13,503 nt of DNA from JBBRSC01 sp038245795 (GTDB taxonomy: Bacteria; Actinomycetota; Acidimicrobiia; Acidimicrobiales; Microtrichaceae), in NCBI GenBank assembly GCA_038245795.1, contig JBBRSC010000071.1, forward strand, positions 1-13,503, given 5' to 3'. Position 1 is the stretch's first letter; every line of letters begins with the position of its first letter. Under the pieces are notes generated by a model. It had not been told where the DNA came from, did not search any database, and saw only the letters and a list, made by a program, of their open reading frames with translations. Position numbers and translations under genes: made by a program. Shown here in pieces: positions 7,530 to 13,503 of this stretch.

Positions 7530-8780
7530 TCACGGGGTCTTCTCGGCCGGAGCTTTCGGTTCACGGGGGAGTCCCAGCACCCGCTCCCCCACGATGTTCC
7601 GCTGGATCTGACTGGTACCACCCCAGATGGTCTCCGAGCGGCTGAAGAAGAATGCCGACATCATCGGGCTCACCGGATACGACTCGCGATGCTCGGCTCG
7701 GAGGACTCCCGGCCACGATCCGTCATCAGGCCCGGCCGTGCTCATCATTGCCTCGGCGCCCCAGATCTCGAACGCCAACTCCAGCGCCTCCTGATGCATC
7801 TCGGACCAGAACAGCTTGTTGGTGGCGCCCAACGCCACCACTCCCATGTCACGGTGGCCCGACAAGGCCGCCGTCAGATTTCGCAGACCGTTGATGCGGA
7901 GGATCTGGATCTTCGTGTAATAGCTGGCCAGACCCTGCCGCACGGTGTCATGGCTGATCATCCCGTTCTGCTGCGCCTTGGTGACCATCCGCCGGTACTC
8001 CTCCTCGAAGCGTCGGTGGCCAGTGGTCGCCGACATGCCTCGCTCGAAGCCAAGCGTGTCATTGGCCACCTTCCAACCATTGTTGAGGCCGCCGACCACG
8101 TAGTCCTTCGGGCAACGGGCGTTGTCGAAGAACACCTCGTTGAACTCTGCGGTGCCGTCAGGCTGGGTAATGCCTCGCACCTCGATGCCCGGCTGATCCA
8201 TCGGCACCAGCAAGTAGGAAATCCCGGCCTGCTTCTTGGCGGTCGGGTCGGTTCGTGCGAGCACGAAGCAGAAGTCAGCGAACTGCGCCTGGGTGGTCCA
8301 CACCTTCTGGCCGTTGATGACCCACTCGTCACCGTCGAGGACGGCGGTGGTCGCTAGGGACGCAAGATCTGAGCCGGAGTTGGGCTCAGAGAAACCCTGA
8401 CACCAACGCATCGATCCGTTGAGGATCTTCGGGAGAAAGTGCAGCTTCTGCTCCTCCGTGCCGTTCATGAGGATCGTCGGACCGACCAGCGTGTCGCCGA
8501 AAAAGTCGGCTCTCATGGGCGCCTTGGCCCGCGCAAATTCCTCTGCGAGCACAACTCCCTGGATAGTCGACAGGCCCTTGCCGCCGTATTCGACGGGCCA
8601 GGTTGCGCAGATCCAGCCGCCATCGAACAGCGTCGTCGTCCAGTCGTCGTTGAACTTCTTTTTCTCATCCGCAGACATCTCGAAACCGTCATCGAACCAG
8701 CCAGGCGGGAGGTGCTCCTCCAGCCAGGCGCGGATCTCGCCGCGGAACTCTTCAGCCTCGGGGGGATAACTCAGGTGCAT
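7530..8780 (-). CDS. Acyl-CoA dehydrogenase (FadE type)
   Basis: FAD enzyme that introduces the alpha-beta double bond into an acyl-CoA thioester. The 416-aa product shows the standard fold: a helical N-domain opening HLSYPPEAEEFR, the central beta-domain with GFSEPNSGSDLASL (129-142) and INGQKVWTTQAQ (155-166), and a C-terminal helical domain ending GGTSQIQRNIVGERVLGLP. The usual MCAD-type catalytic Glu (YEGT motif) is replaced by Gly in IWGGT (385-389); E246 in GFERG (244-248) lies where isovaleryl- and long-chain-type enzymes keep their base, so activity is likely. GERVLGLPREP is common in actinobacterial FadE proteins acting on branched, steroid or unusual acyl chains; the substrate cannot be named. 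ATG 8780 is preferred to GTG 8798 because AGGG lies just upstream and the protein begins at the family's usual place. It is divergent from the FrhB-like gene. Confidence 0.9.
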   Translation of the reverse strand: MHLSYPPEAEEFRGEIRAWLEEHLPPGWFDDGFEMSADEKKKFNDDWTTTLFDGGWICATWPVEYGGKGLSTIQGVVLAEEFARAKAPMRADFFGDTLVGPTILMNGTEEQKLHFLPKILNGSMRWCQGFSEPNSGSDLASLATTAVLDGDEWVINGQKVWTTQAQFADFCFVLARTDPTAKKQAGISYLLVPMDQPGIEVRGITQPDGTAEFNEVFFDNARCPKDYVVGGLNNGWKVANDTLGFERGMSATTGHRRFEEEYRRMVTKAQQNGMISHDTVRQGLASYYTKIQILRINGLRNLTAALSGHRDMGVVALGATNKLFWSEMHQEALELAFEIWGAEAMMSTAGPDDGSWPGVLRAEHRESYPVSPMMSAFFFSRSETIWGGTSQIQRNIVGERVLGLPREPKAPAEKTP

Positions 8781-8789
8781 GTCCCTATC

Positions 8790-8805
8790 TTGACCCACCG
8801 GTCAA
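8790..8805. promoter_or_regulatory. Perfect inverted repeat in the divergent promoter region (candidate operator)
   Basis: TTGACC, a 4-nt spacer CACC, then GGTCAA: a 6-4-6 perfect palindrome in the 54-nt gap between the divergent acyl-CoA dehydrogenase and FrhB-like genes. Size and position suit a dimeric repressor that would control both. A second GGTC follows at 8810-8813 within TTGGTCGG. TTGACC is also -35-like, so part of the symmetry could come from promoter constraint. Confidence 0.4.
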
Positions 8806-8822
8806 CTTGGTCGGTAGTCGCG

Positions 8823-8828
8823 TAGAGT
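8823..8828 (+). promoter_or_regulatory. -10-like element before the FrhB-like gene
   Basis: TAGAGT lies 6 nt before ATG 8835 and fits a TANNNT hexamer for a leaderless transcript. There is no good ribosome site between it and the start. The -35 region would overlap the inverted repeat at 8790-8805. Confidence 0.3.
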
Positions 8829-8834
8829 CGGACT

Positions 8835-10022
8835 ATGTCGTCACCTGTCATCACCGACGAGGCCCTGGCCGAAGCCACCTCAGGACGTTGGACCAACCAG
8901 TGGTTGGAACTCAAGAACGAAGTCATCGACACCGGATTGTGTACCGGGTGTGCGGGGTGTGTGATCTCGTGTCCCCACGACGTGATCGGGTACCACCACA
9001 CTCAGGGCGAGTACCGGCCCTTCCATCTGGAAGATGAGGCCGGACCAGACGATTGCGTCCACGGCCAGAAGGGCTGCACGAGTTGCACCCGCGCCTGCCC
9101 GCGGTTCCGTCTGTGGGAAGCGCAGGCGGATGATCATCTCTTCGGTCGGGTGCGAACCGACGACGAAGTGGCGGGTGTGTACTCCGACATCATGCTCACC
9201 CGGGCCTCCGACAAGATGGTGCACCAGATGGGCCAGGACGGCGGGCTGGTCTCGGCGATCCTGCTGTGGGCGATGGACCACGACTACATCGATGCCAGCC
9301 TGGTCAGCTACCTCGAAGGCGGCGCTGACTCGGGTTCGTGGAAGGCAATACCGGGCGTGGCGTCGACCAAAGAGGAGGTCCTGGCCGCCGCCGGGAGCCG
9401 CTACACCTACTCGGCCAACACCCTCGCCATTGATGAGGCACTGGAAAAGGGCTTCAAGCGGTTGGCACTGGTGGGAATGAGCTGTCAGAGCTCGGTGCCG
9501 CCGATCATGTGGAGCCGCAAGATCGGCAAGATCTCGAAGCCCATCGTGTTCAACCTTGGGCTCCTCTGCTCGAAGACATTCGACGACTCCATCTTCGAGG
9601 AGCTCTTCTGGGCCAAGTACCGGCTCCCCAAAGCCGACATGGTGAAGATGAACATCAAGGGTGTGTTCCAGATCTGGATGCGGGACGGTAGCTACCACGA
9701 GATCAACCTCAAGGAGTGCCACGCCTGGACCCGGGAGGGCTGCATCCATTGCCCCGACTTCGCGGCCGAGCACGCTGACGTGAGCTGCGGGGGCATCGGT
9801 GCCTACTCGGACTGGACCCTCACCATCATCCGCACCGATCTGGGTCGCGAGATCATCACCCGCATGATCGCTGACGGTTCCATCGAGTCGCGTCCGGGCG
9901 ATGACGACCCCGGCGCAATCGCGCTCATGCGGAAGCTGGCGACCAAGAGCCGCGAGCGATGGCCACAAACTGGCGAGGCAACCGTTCGGATCGGGTTGCC
10001 GCTTCCGAAGAAGAGGAGCTGA
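8835..10022 (+). CDS. FrhB/FdhB-family iron-sulfur flavoprotein (coenzyme F420 hydrogenase/dehydrogenase beta-subunit-like)
   Basis: Relatives (FrhB, FdhB, F420-dependent reductases, BciB) carry FAD and Fe-S clusters and pass electrons between F420 or ferredoxin and a partner or substrate. The 395-aa product has an N-terminal ferredoxin-like part with C36-x2-C39-x2-C42-x3-C46 followed by P, then C74-x6-C81-x2-C84-x3-C88 followed by P, enough for two 4Fe-4S clusters. GQDGGLVSAILLWAM (133-147) begins the FrhB/FdhB N-domain. The C-domain has C217, C245, C295 and the family motif C303-x2-C306-PDFAAEHADVSCGG, suggesting a further cluster. No membrane segment or signal is present, so it is cytoplasmic. 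It stands alone, without hydrogenase or formate dehydrogenase subunits, so a role as F420-dependent reductase is more likely than hydrogen metabolism, but the substrate is unknown. It is divergent from an acyl-CoA dehydrogenase; a link to acyl or lipid redox is only a guess. Confidence 0.85.
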   Translation: MSSPVITDEALAEATSGRWTNQWLELKNEVIDTGLCTGCAGCVISCPHDVIGYHHTQGEYRPFHLEDEAGPDDCVHGQKGCTSCTRACPRFRLWEAQADDHLFGRVRTDDEVAGVYSDIMLTRASDKMVHQMGQDGGLVSAILLWAMDHDYIDASLVSYLEGGADSGSWKAIPGVASTKEEVLAAAGSRYTYSANTLAIDEALEKGFKRLALVGMSCQSSVPPIMWSRKIGKISKPIVFNLGLLCSKTFDDSIFEELFWAKYRLPKADMVKMNIKGVFQIWMRDGSYHEINLKECHAWTREGCIHCPDFAAEHADVSCGGIGAYSDWTLTIIRTDLGREIITRMIADGSIESRPGDDDPGAIALMRKLATKSRERWPQTGEATVRIGLPLPKKRS

Positions 10023-10025
10023 GCC

Positions 10026-10478
10026 CTACTTCGGTGCCGCGGTGGTGGATGACTCTGGAGCGGGCGACTGTTCCTGAGCGCAGGCCGACTGGGTCGGGCC
10101 CTGAACGTCGCCGCCGCCGAACGCCTTCTGCACATCGGCGAGCGCCTTGTTCAGCGCATCCGGCGGATCGGGGATGGCGCCCTGTTTTGCGTCCGCCACC
10201 TTCTCCTCGTACGCCTTCAGGTCGTCGACGGAGAGCTTGTAGACATCCTTGATCAATCGGTAAGCGCAGTTACAGGCACTCACCGGCGCCAGCTCGGTTC
10301 GTTTGGTGACGTTGTTCTCGATGCTCACACTGGTGGTGCAGGCGGTGACGAAGTTCTTCTTCAACGCGTCGCCGTACTCGTTGACCTGAACCACACCACC
10401 GCAGCTCGAGGCCCCGAAGGCTCCCACGGACACCAACAGTGCCAGTCCGATGCTGCGGGGAGAGCGGGTCGAGATCAC
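10026..10478 (-). CDS. Small probable secreted lipoprotein, function unknown
   Basis: 150 aa. The N-terminus has basic residues (R5, R8), a hydrophobic core IGLALLVSVGAFGA and Cys at 26 in GASSC, an acceptable but not ideal lipobox. The mature part has C47, C69 and C71 (in SACNCAYR) plus one Cys near residue 134, then a Pro/Ser/Thr-rich tail. The mature region is mostly helical, with an acidic/lysine-rich stretch, and no known domain is recognised. It is likely anchored on the outer face of the membrane. The start is GTG 10478, with TACCGT 8 nt upstream (10492-10487) as a leaderless-type -10. It ends 3 nt from the stop of the FrhB-like gene, tail to tail. Orthologues with conserved Cys would support the call; no function is proposed. 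Confidence 0.75.
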   Translation of the reverse strand: MISTRSPRSIGLALLVSVGAFGASSCGGVVQVNEYGDALKKNFVTACTTSVSIENNVTKRTELAPVSACNCAYRLIKDVYKLSVDDLKAYEEKVADAKQGAIPDPPDALNKALADVQKAFGGGDVQGPTQSACAQEQSPAPESSTTAAPK

Positions 10479-10516
10479 GGTCCCGCACGGTAGTCGTTTG
10501 CTCAGGCGGCGTTGAA

Positions 10517-10531
10517 GTCGGCCGCGCCGAC
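10517..10531 (-). terminator. Short inverted repeat after the small ORF (weak terminator candidate)
   Basis: GTCGGC, 3-nt loop CGC, GCCGAC, a perfect 6-bp stem 5 nt after the stop of the ORF ending at 10537. There is no T-run on either strand, so it is a weak candidate. Confidence 0.25.
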
Positions 10532-10536
10532 AACCC

Positions 10537-10752
10537 TCAGGAAGCGAGCGGTTCGATCACGATCGACGACGCATCGTCATAGCCGAACATGTCACCGTCA
10601 GAGATCGGCTGGCCGGGTGAAAACCCGGCCAGCCCTGATCCCGCCGCTGATTCTGTGCTGGCAATGAGTGCGTTCCAGAGACCGTTGGATCGGCTACGAG
10701 GAACCGAAACTGCGGTGACGTTGTAGTTGTCGAGTTCGTCGTGCGTCTTCAT
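10537..10752 (-). CDS. Hypothetical small ORF, 71 aa, doubtful
   Basis: ATG 10752 to TGA 10539-10537. The frame stays open upstream to the UDG stop at 10801, with TTG at 10758 as the only other start, and no ribosome site is seen. The product is mildly acidic, with no Cys, membrane segment or recognised domain; notable stretches are MKTHDELDNYNVTAVSVP and GDMFGYDDASSIVIEP. Codon use (mostly C/G in third position, few rare codons) looks coding-like. Against it, a 12-bp perfect hairpin sits in the middle. It fills the 320-nt gap between the lipoprotein gene and the UDG gene, which otherwise holds nothing I can recognise. It may be a real small gene following UDG or a non-coding stretch. Confidence 0.35.
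   Translation of the reverse strand: MKTHDELDNYNVTAVSVPRSRSNGLWNALIASTESAAGSGLAGFSPGQPISDGDMFGYDDASSIVIEPLAS
10607..10634. repeat. 12-bp perfect inverted repeat with GAAA loop
   Basis: GGCTGGCCGGGT (10607-10618), loop GAAA, ACCCGGCCAGCC (10623-10634). GATC flanks both sides (10603-10606 and 10637-10640) and could extend the stem past a 2-nt bulge. As plus-strand RNA it is a GC-rich stem capped by a GNRA tetraloop. No T-run follows on either strand. Confidence 0.7.
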
Positions 10753-10800
10753 GATCAATGCATCGGCACGAATCGAGACGTCACGTAGAGGCCGAACGGA

Positions 10801-11499
10801 TCAATTGGATGGGGTCGTCAGGACCAGTGCCCGCCGCACGACGGCATCCAACATGTCTGGCGTCAAACGACCCGTGAACGTGTTCTGCTGACTCACGTGA
10901 TAGGACGCCAACAGCGTCCGGCCGCCGGGAAGCTCGACCTCGGCTCCGTGGGAGAATGTCGGCCTCGGGATGGCGCCGAGGAGCTTCGCTGCCTCGCCGA
11001 ACCCGAAGGCTCCGAGCGCCACCACAACGCGCAGGTTGGTGAGGGCATCGAGTTCGCGATCGAGGAATGGTCGACACGAATCACGCTCGCTGGGTGTCGG
11101 CTTGTTGGCGGGCGGAGCGCATTTGACCGGCGCCGTGATGTACACATCAGACAGTGTCAGCCCGTCGTCCACCGACACGCTGTCAGGCTGCGATGCGAGC
11201 CCGCAACGATGCAGCGACGCAAAGAGGAAGTCACCCGACCGATCGCCGGTGAACATTCGCCCCGTGCGGTTGGCGCCGTGAGCAGCCGGAGCCAAACCCA
11301 TGATCACGATGCTCGCTGCGGGATCGCCGAAGCCTGGGACCCCGCGGCCCCAGTAGGTCTCGTCGCGGTAGGCGGCGCGGCGGACATCGGCGACCTGTTC
11401 GCGCCACTCGACCAGTCGAGGACATCGGCGACAGTGCGACACCTCATCGGCGACGAGTCGCAGCGAATCCTTGCCGATGGTCAGTCCCTCGAGGCTCAA
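10801..11499 (-). CDS. Type-5 uracil-DNA glycosylase (UdgB family)
   Basis: Removes uracil (and in this family often hypoxanthine or ethenocytosine) from DNA to begin base-excision repair. The product is 232 aa. Seen: the family-5 motif GLAPAAHGANRTGRMFTGDRSG at 68-89, which lacks the polar catalytic residue of classical UDG as expected, and the second motif HVSQQNTFTGRLTP at 201-214. C23, C26, C127 and C142 are the four expected 4Fe-4S ligands. The start is TTG 11499, which overlaps the TGA of the upstream zinc-ribbon gene (TTGA); no ATG or GTG start is available near the conserved N-terminus, so coupled translation from TTG is the best reading. Types 4 and 5 are hard to separate by eye, but AAHG-NRTGR favours type 5. 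Confidence 0.9.
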   Translation of the reverse strand: MSLEGLTIGKDSLRLVADEVSHCRRCPRLVEWREQVADVRRAAYRDETYWGRGVPGFGDPAASIVIMGLAPAAHGANRTGRMFTGDRSGDFLFASLHRCGLASQPDSVSVDDGLTLSDVYITAPVKCAPPANKPTPSERDSCRPFLDRELDALTNLRVVVALGAFGFGEAAKLLGAIPRPTFSHGAEVELPGGRTLLASYHVSQQNTFTGRLTPDMLDAVVRRALVLTTPSN

Positions 11500-11693
11500 T
11501 CTTTCGAGGCGACGGCGTTGGGCGTCACGTTCATCTTGGGGATGTACTCGTCTGCTTCGATCTCACGAGCCTCCCCCGCCTGAGACGCGCGCAGATCAGC
11601 GCGACAACTCGTGCACGGCCCGTAGTAGTGCTCCTCAACCGACGACCGACAGCGGGGACACATGAAGGACAGCATCGTTTCGTCAAGACTCAC
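11496..11693 (-). CDS. Small zinc-ribbon protein
   Basis: 65 aa from GTG 11693. One zinc ribbon is formed by C12-x2-C15 and C27-x2-C30 (CPRC and CTSC), followed by an acidic linker (EAREIEADEYIPK) and a short tail. Start alternatives are ATG 11723, which overlaps the start of the divergent FAD gene, and ATG 11675; no ribosome site decides. It overlaps the UDG start by 4 nt (TTGA) and so is almost certainly co-translated with it. Similar small zinc-ribbon proteins are common in actinobacteria with no agreed role; a link to DNA repair is suggested only by position. Confidence 0.7.
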   Translation of the reverse strand: MSLDETMLSFMCPRCRSSVEEHYYGPCTSCRADLRASQAGEAREIEADEYIPKMNVTPNAVASKD

Positions 11694-11721
11694 GGAAGGA
11701 TTCTCGCGCGAGGATGGACCC

Positions 11722-13077
11722 ATGGGAGACGACCAGCACGATCAACGCGTCCAGATCATCGCCGCGGCAATTCGAGAACTGGCGACCCAACGAAGCGATA
11801 CCGGCGTGACGGCGCATCTCGATAAGGGTGGCGTCCGTCATGTGGTGCCACTTCCCGGCGATCTCCGCTTCAGCGGGGCACGCGTCGATGCGTCGTCGTT
11901 GACGAACATCATCGATATCGACGTCGAGAACAAAACATGCGTGTGTGAACCGGGCGTCAGCTTCGAGACCCTTGTCCGTGCCACGTTGCCGTACGGGATG
12001 ATCCCGTCGGTGGTGCCTGAATTGCGGGGTATCACCATTGGCGGCGCCATCGCTGGCTGCTCCATCGAGTCGATGTCGTTTCGACTCGGTGGATTCCACG
12101 ATTCTGCGCTTGCCTACGAAATCGTGACGGGTCGCGGCGAAATTCTCGAGGTGTCCCCGACGCAATTACCGGAGCTGTTTCACCATCTCCATGGTTCCTA
12201 CGGAACACTCGGGCTGGTGACCCTCGCAACGTTCCAGCTCGTCGATGCCGAACCATTTGTCGAGGTCGAGTACCGCCACTACACACAGTTCGAATCGTTC
12301 CAGCAGGCGCTGCACGAGGCCACGGAATTGCCCGCCGCCGACCACGATTTCGTCGATGGCATCATTCACGCCCCCGATCACCTGGTGCTGTGTCTCGGAC
12401 GATTTGCGACACGCGCGGAGGCACCGTCGGACTACACCCACGAGCACGTCTTTTACCGATCCACCGCCCGGCTGACGTCAGATGTCATGACGACCGAGCA
12501 GTACGTGTTCCGCTACGACACCGAATGCCACTGGTTGTCGCGCACAGTTCCGCCCCTCGAGTGGGGCTGGGTCCGCAAGCTGGTCGGTCGGTGGTTCCTC
12601 GGCTCGACGCACCTCATCACGTGGTCCAATCGCATGTCGCCCATCACCGACCGGGTATTGCGACGACCCGACGTGGTGTGCGACGTGTTCATCCCTGCGT
12701 CACGACTCGGTCGATTCTGGCAGTGGTACTGCCGAGAGTTCGACGCGTGGCCCCTGTGGGTGGTGCCCTACCGACCGGCCGAGATCTACCCGTGGCTCGG
12801 CGACGAGATCCGCAACGGACTCGACGAGGACGAACTCTTCATCGACCTCGCTGTCTACGGTGCCCGCAACATCAAAAAGGATCGCGACCTGTCGGCGCTC
12901 CTCGAGGATCAAGTGTGGGAGCTCGGCGGCATCAAGACGTTGATCAGCCGAAACCACTACACCCGAGACCGGTTCTGGCGGACGTATCACCGGGACCGCT
13001 ACGAGCACGCAAAGAAGCAGCTCGATCCGGATGGACTATTTCCTGATCTCTACGACAAGTTGGGTCGAGTCGGCTGA
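11722..13077 (+). CDS. FAD-binding oxidoreductase similar to DHCR24/DIMINUTO (delta24-sterol reductase-like)
   Basis: 451 aa. An N-terminal FAD-binding PCMH-type domain (about 35-185) contains VPLPGDLRFSG, CEPGVSFETLV at 75-85, PSVVPELRGITIGGAIAGCSIES at 95-117 (split by no gap) and GSYGTLGLVT at 158-167. The GG-I-G-IES pattern and following GFHDSALAYEIV match the DHCR24 family rather than vanillyl- or berberine-type oxidases, and no histidine for covalent FAD is evident in that stretch. The C-terminal half has FIPASRLGRFWQWYCREF, DLAVYGAR and an ending HAKKQLDPDGLFPDLYDKLG, also typical. The family reduces or oxidises C-C double bonds in sterols or similar lipids; the bacterial substrate is not known and no sterol genes are in view. 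The start is ATG 11722, with AGGA about 7 nt upstream. It is divergent from the zinc-ribbon/UDG pair and ends 17 nt from the convergent dehydrogenase. Confidence 0.85.
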   Translation: MGDDQHDQRVQIIAAAIRELATQRSDTGVTAHLDKGGVRHVVPLPGDLRFSGARVDASSLTNIIDIDVENKTCVCEPGVSFETLVRATLPYGMIPSVVPELRGITIGGAIAGCSIESMSFRLGGFHDSALAYEIVTGRGEILEVSPTQLPELFHHLHGSYGTLGLVTLATFQLVDAEPFVEVEYRHYTQFESFQQALHEATELPAADHDFVDGIIHAPDHLVLCLGRFATRAEAPSDYTHEHVFYRSTARLTSDVMTTEQYVFRYDTECHWLSRTVPPLEWGWVRKLVGRWFLGSTHLITWSNRMSPITDRVLRRPDVVCDVFIPASRLGRFWQWYCREFDAWPLWVVPYRPAEIYPWLGDEIRNGLDEDELFIDLAVYGARNIKKDRDLSALLEDQVWELGGIKTLISRNHYTRDRFWRTYHRDRYEHAKKQLDPDGLFPDLYDKLGRVG

Positions 13078-13094
13078 CCGGGTTTGGTGTCAGA

Positions 13095-13503
13095 TCAGGG
13101 AATCCGCATGCCCGACGCGGCGCGGGCGATGACCAGCCGCTGGATCTCAGACGTGCCCTCGAAGATCGTCATGATCTTCGAGTCACGGTGCCAACGCTCC
13201 ACGGGATACTCGCGGGTGTAGCCGTAGCCGCCGAGGATCTGGATGGCATCCTCGGTGGCTTTGACCGCAACCTCGGAAGCCTTCAGCTTCGACATCGAAC
13301 CTTCGCCCTGCTTGAACGGCACACCGTTGCGACCCATCCAGGCGGCACGCCATACCAACAGCCGGGCGGCATCGATTTCCATCGCCATGTCGGCGAGCTT
13401 GAAGGAAATGCCCTGCTTCTTGATTATCGGCTCACCGAACTCCTCGCGTTACTTGGCGTACTTCTGCGAGTATTAATTCGCCGCACGGGCAATACCGACG
13501 GCC
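13095..13503 (-). pseudogene. Acyl-CoA dehydrogenase, partial at the right edge, with two in-frame TAA codons
   Basis: C-terminal third of an acyl-CoA dehydrogenase; the rest is beyond the window. From the edge the frame reads AVGIARAAN-stop-YSQKYAK-stop-REEFGEPIIKKQGISF, then LADMAMEIDAARLLVWRAAWM, continuing to ILGGYGYTREYPVERWHRDSK, IMTIFEGTSEIQR and the terminus ASGMRIP. The MCAD-type catalytic Glu is intact in FEGT, unlike the other dehydrogenase of this window. Family members usually have Glu at both stop positions (AA-EY and AKEREEFG), so GAA-to-TAA changes explain both. All other conserved residues are in place, so decay would be very recent, or the stops are sequence errors. Taken literally, translation could restart only at ATG 13388 or later, giving a fragment that lacks the FAD-binding domains. 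Confidence 0.85.

Noticed and set aside
7530..8780. Inactive acyl-CoA dehydrogenase because YEGT is replaced by WGGT
   Set aside because: E246 in GFERG sits where isovaleryl-CoA and long-chain dehydrogenases carry the catalytic base, so loss of activity cannot be inferred.
8439..9968. Long antisense frames opposite the acyl-CoA dehydrogenase and FrhB-like genes (including a 362-aa minus frame)
   Set aside because: The real genes have complete family motifs with clear Cys and FAD signatures; the opposite frames have none.
3334..13475. Stop-codon reassignment (UAR read as Glu)
   Set aside because: Genes here end properly at the same codons (lysA at TAG), the many other Glu codons are normal GAR, and internal stops are confined to two genes.
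1..13503. CRISPR array, insertion sequence, prophage, integrase or attachment site at the tRNA
   Set aside because: No spaced direct repeats, transposase or integrase motifs, and no duplicate of the tRNA 3' end was seen.

Overview
The window looks like a chromosomal stretch of a high-GC (about 60% by eye) actinobacterium. The argS-lysA-hom gene order, a LytR-CpsA-Psr protein with a LytR_C domain, an F420-type FrhB/FdhB homologue, a type-5 uracil-DNA glycosylase, frequent GTG/TTG starts and a tRNA without encoded CCA all fit. An Acidimicrobiia-like lineage is my guess; no marker gene here proves it. No phage, IS element, CRISPR array or rRNA is visible.

Left third (1-5665, all on the minus strand): a tightly packed run argS > lysA > GGDEF/EAL protein > hom. 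argS and lysA are 1 nt apart, the GGDEF/EAL gene and hom 9 nt apart. argS makes arginyl-tRNA synthetase, LysA does the last step of lysine synthesis, and Hom supplies homoserine for threonine and methionine. A PAS-like/GGDEF/EAL cyclic-di-GMP protein sits inside this housekeeping cluster. lysA carries an in-frame TAG at codon 202 that separates two otherwise well conserved halves. Upstream of argS are a candidate promoter, a strong hairpin, and what looks like a remnant of a TetR-family gene that lost its DNA-binding core.

Middle (5890-10022): a tRNA-Arg(CCG) on the plus strand; a minus-strand LCP cell-wall ligase gene and an acyl-CoA dehydrogenase gene; then, divergent from the dehydrogenase across a 54-nt gap holding a perfect inverted repeat, an FrhB/FdhB-like iron-sulfur flavoprotein that may use F420.

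Right part (10026-13503): a small probable lipoprotein (convergent with the FrhB-like gene), a doubtful 71-aa ORF containing a 12-bp hairpin, and a coupled zinc-ribbon/type-5 UDG pair (minus strand). Divergent from these is a DHCR24/DIMINUTO-like FAD oxidoreductase (plus strand). The window ends inside a second acyl-CoA dehydrogenase (minus strand) whose visible part has two in-frame TAA codons where the family normally has Glu.

The three internal stops (one in lysA, two in the last gene) could each come from one C-to-A change on the plus strand. That may mean sequence error or DNA damage in the source data rather than biology. No clear new multi-gene system was found; the points most worth following are the second-messenger enzyme in the amino-acid operon, the DHCR24-like and FrhB-like enzymes, and the internal stops.
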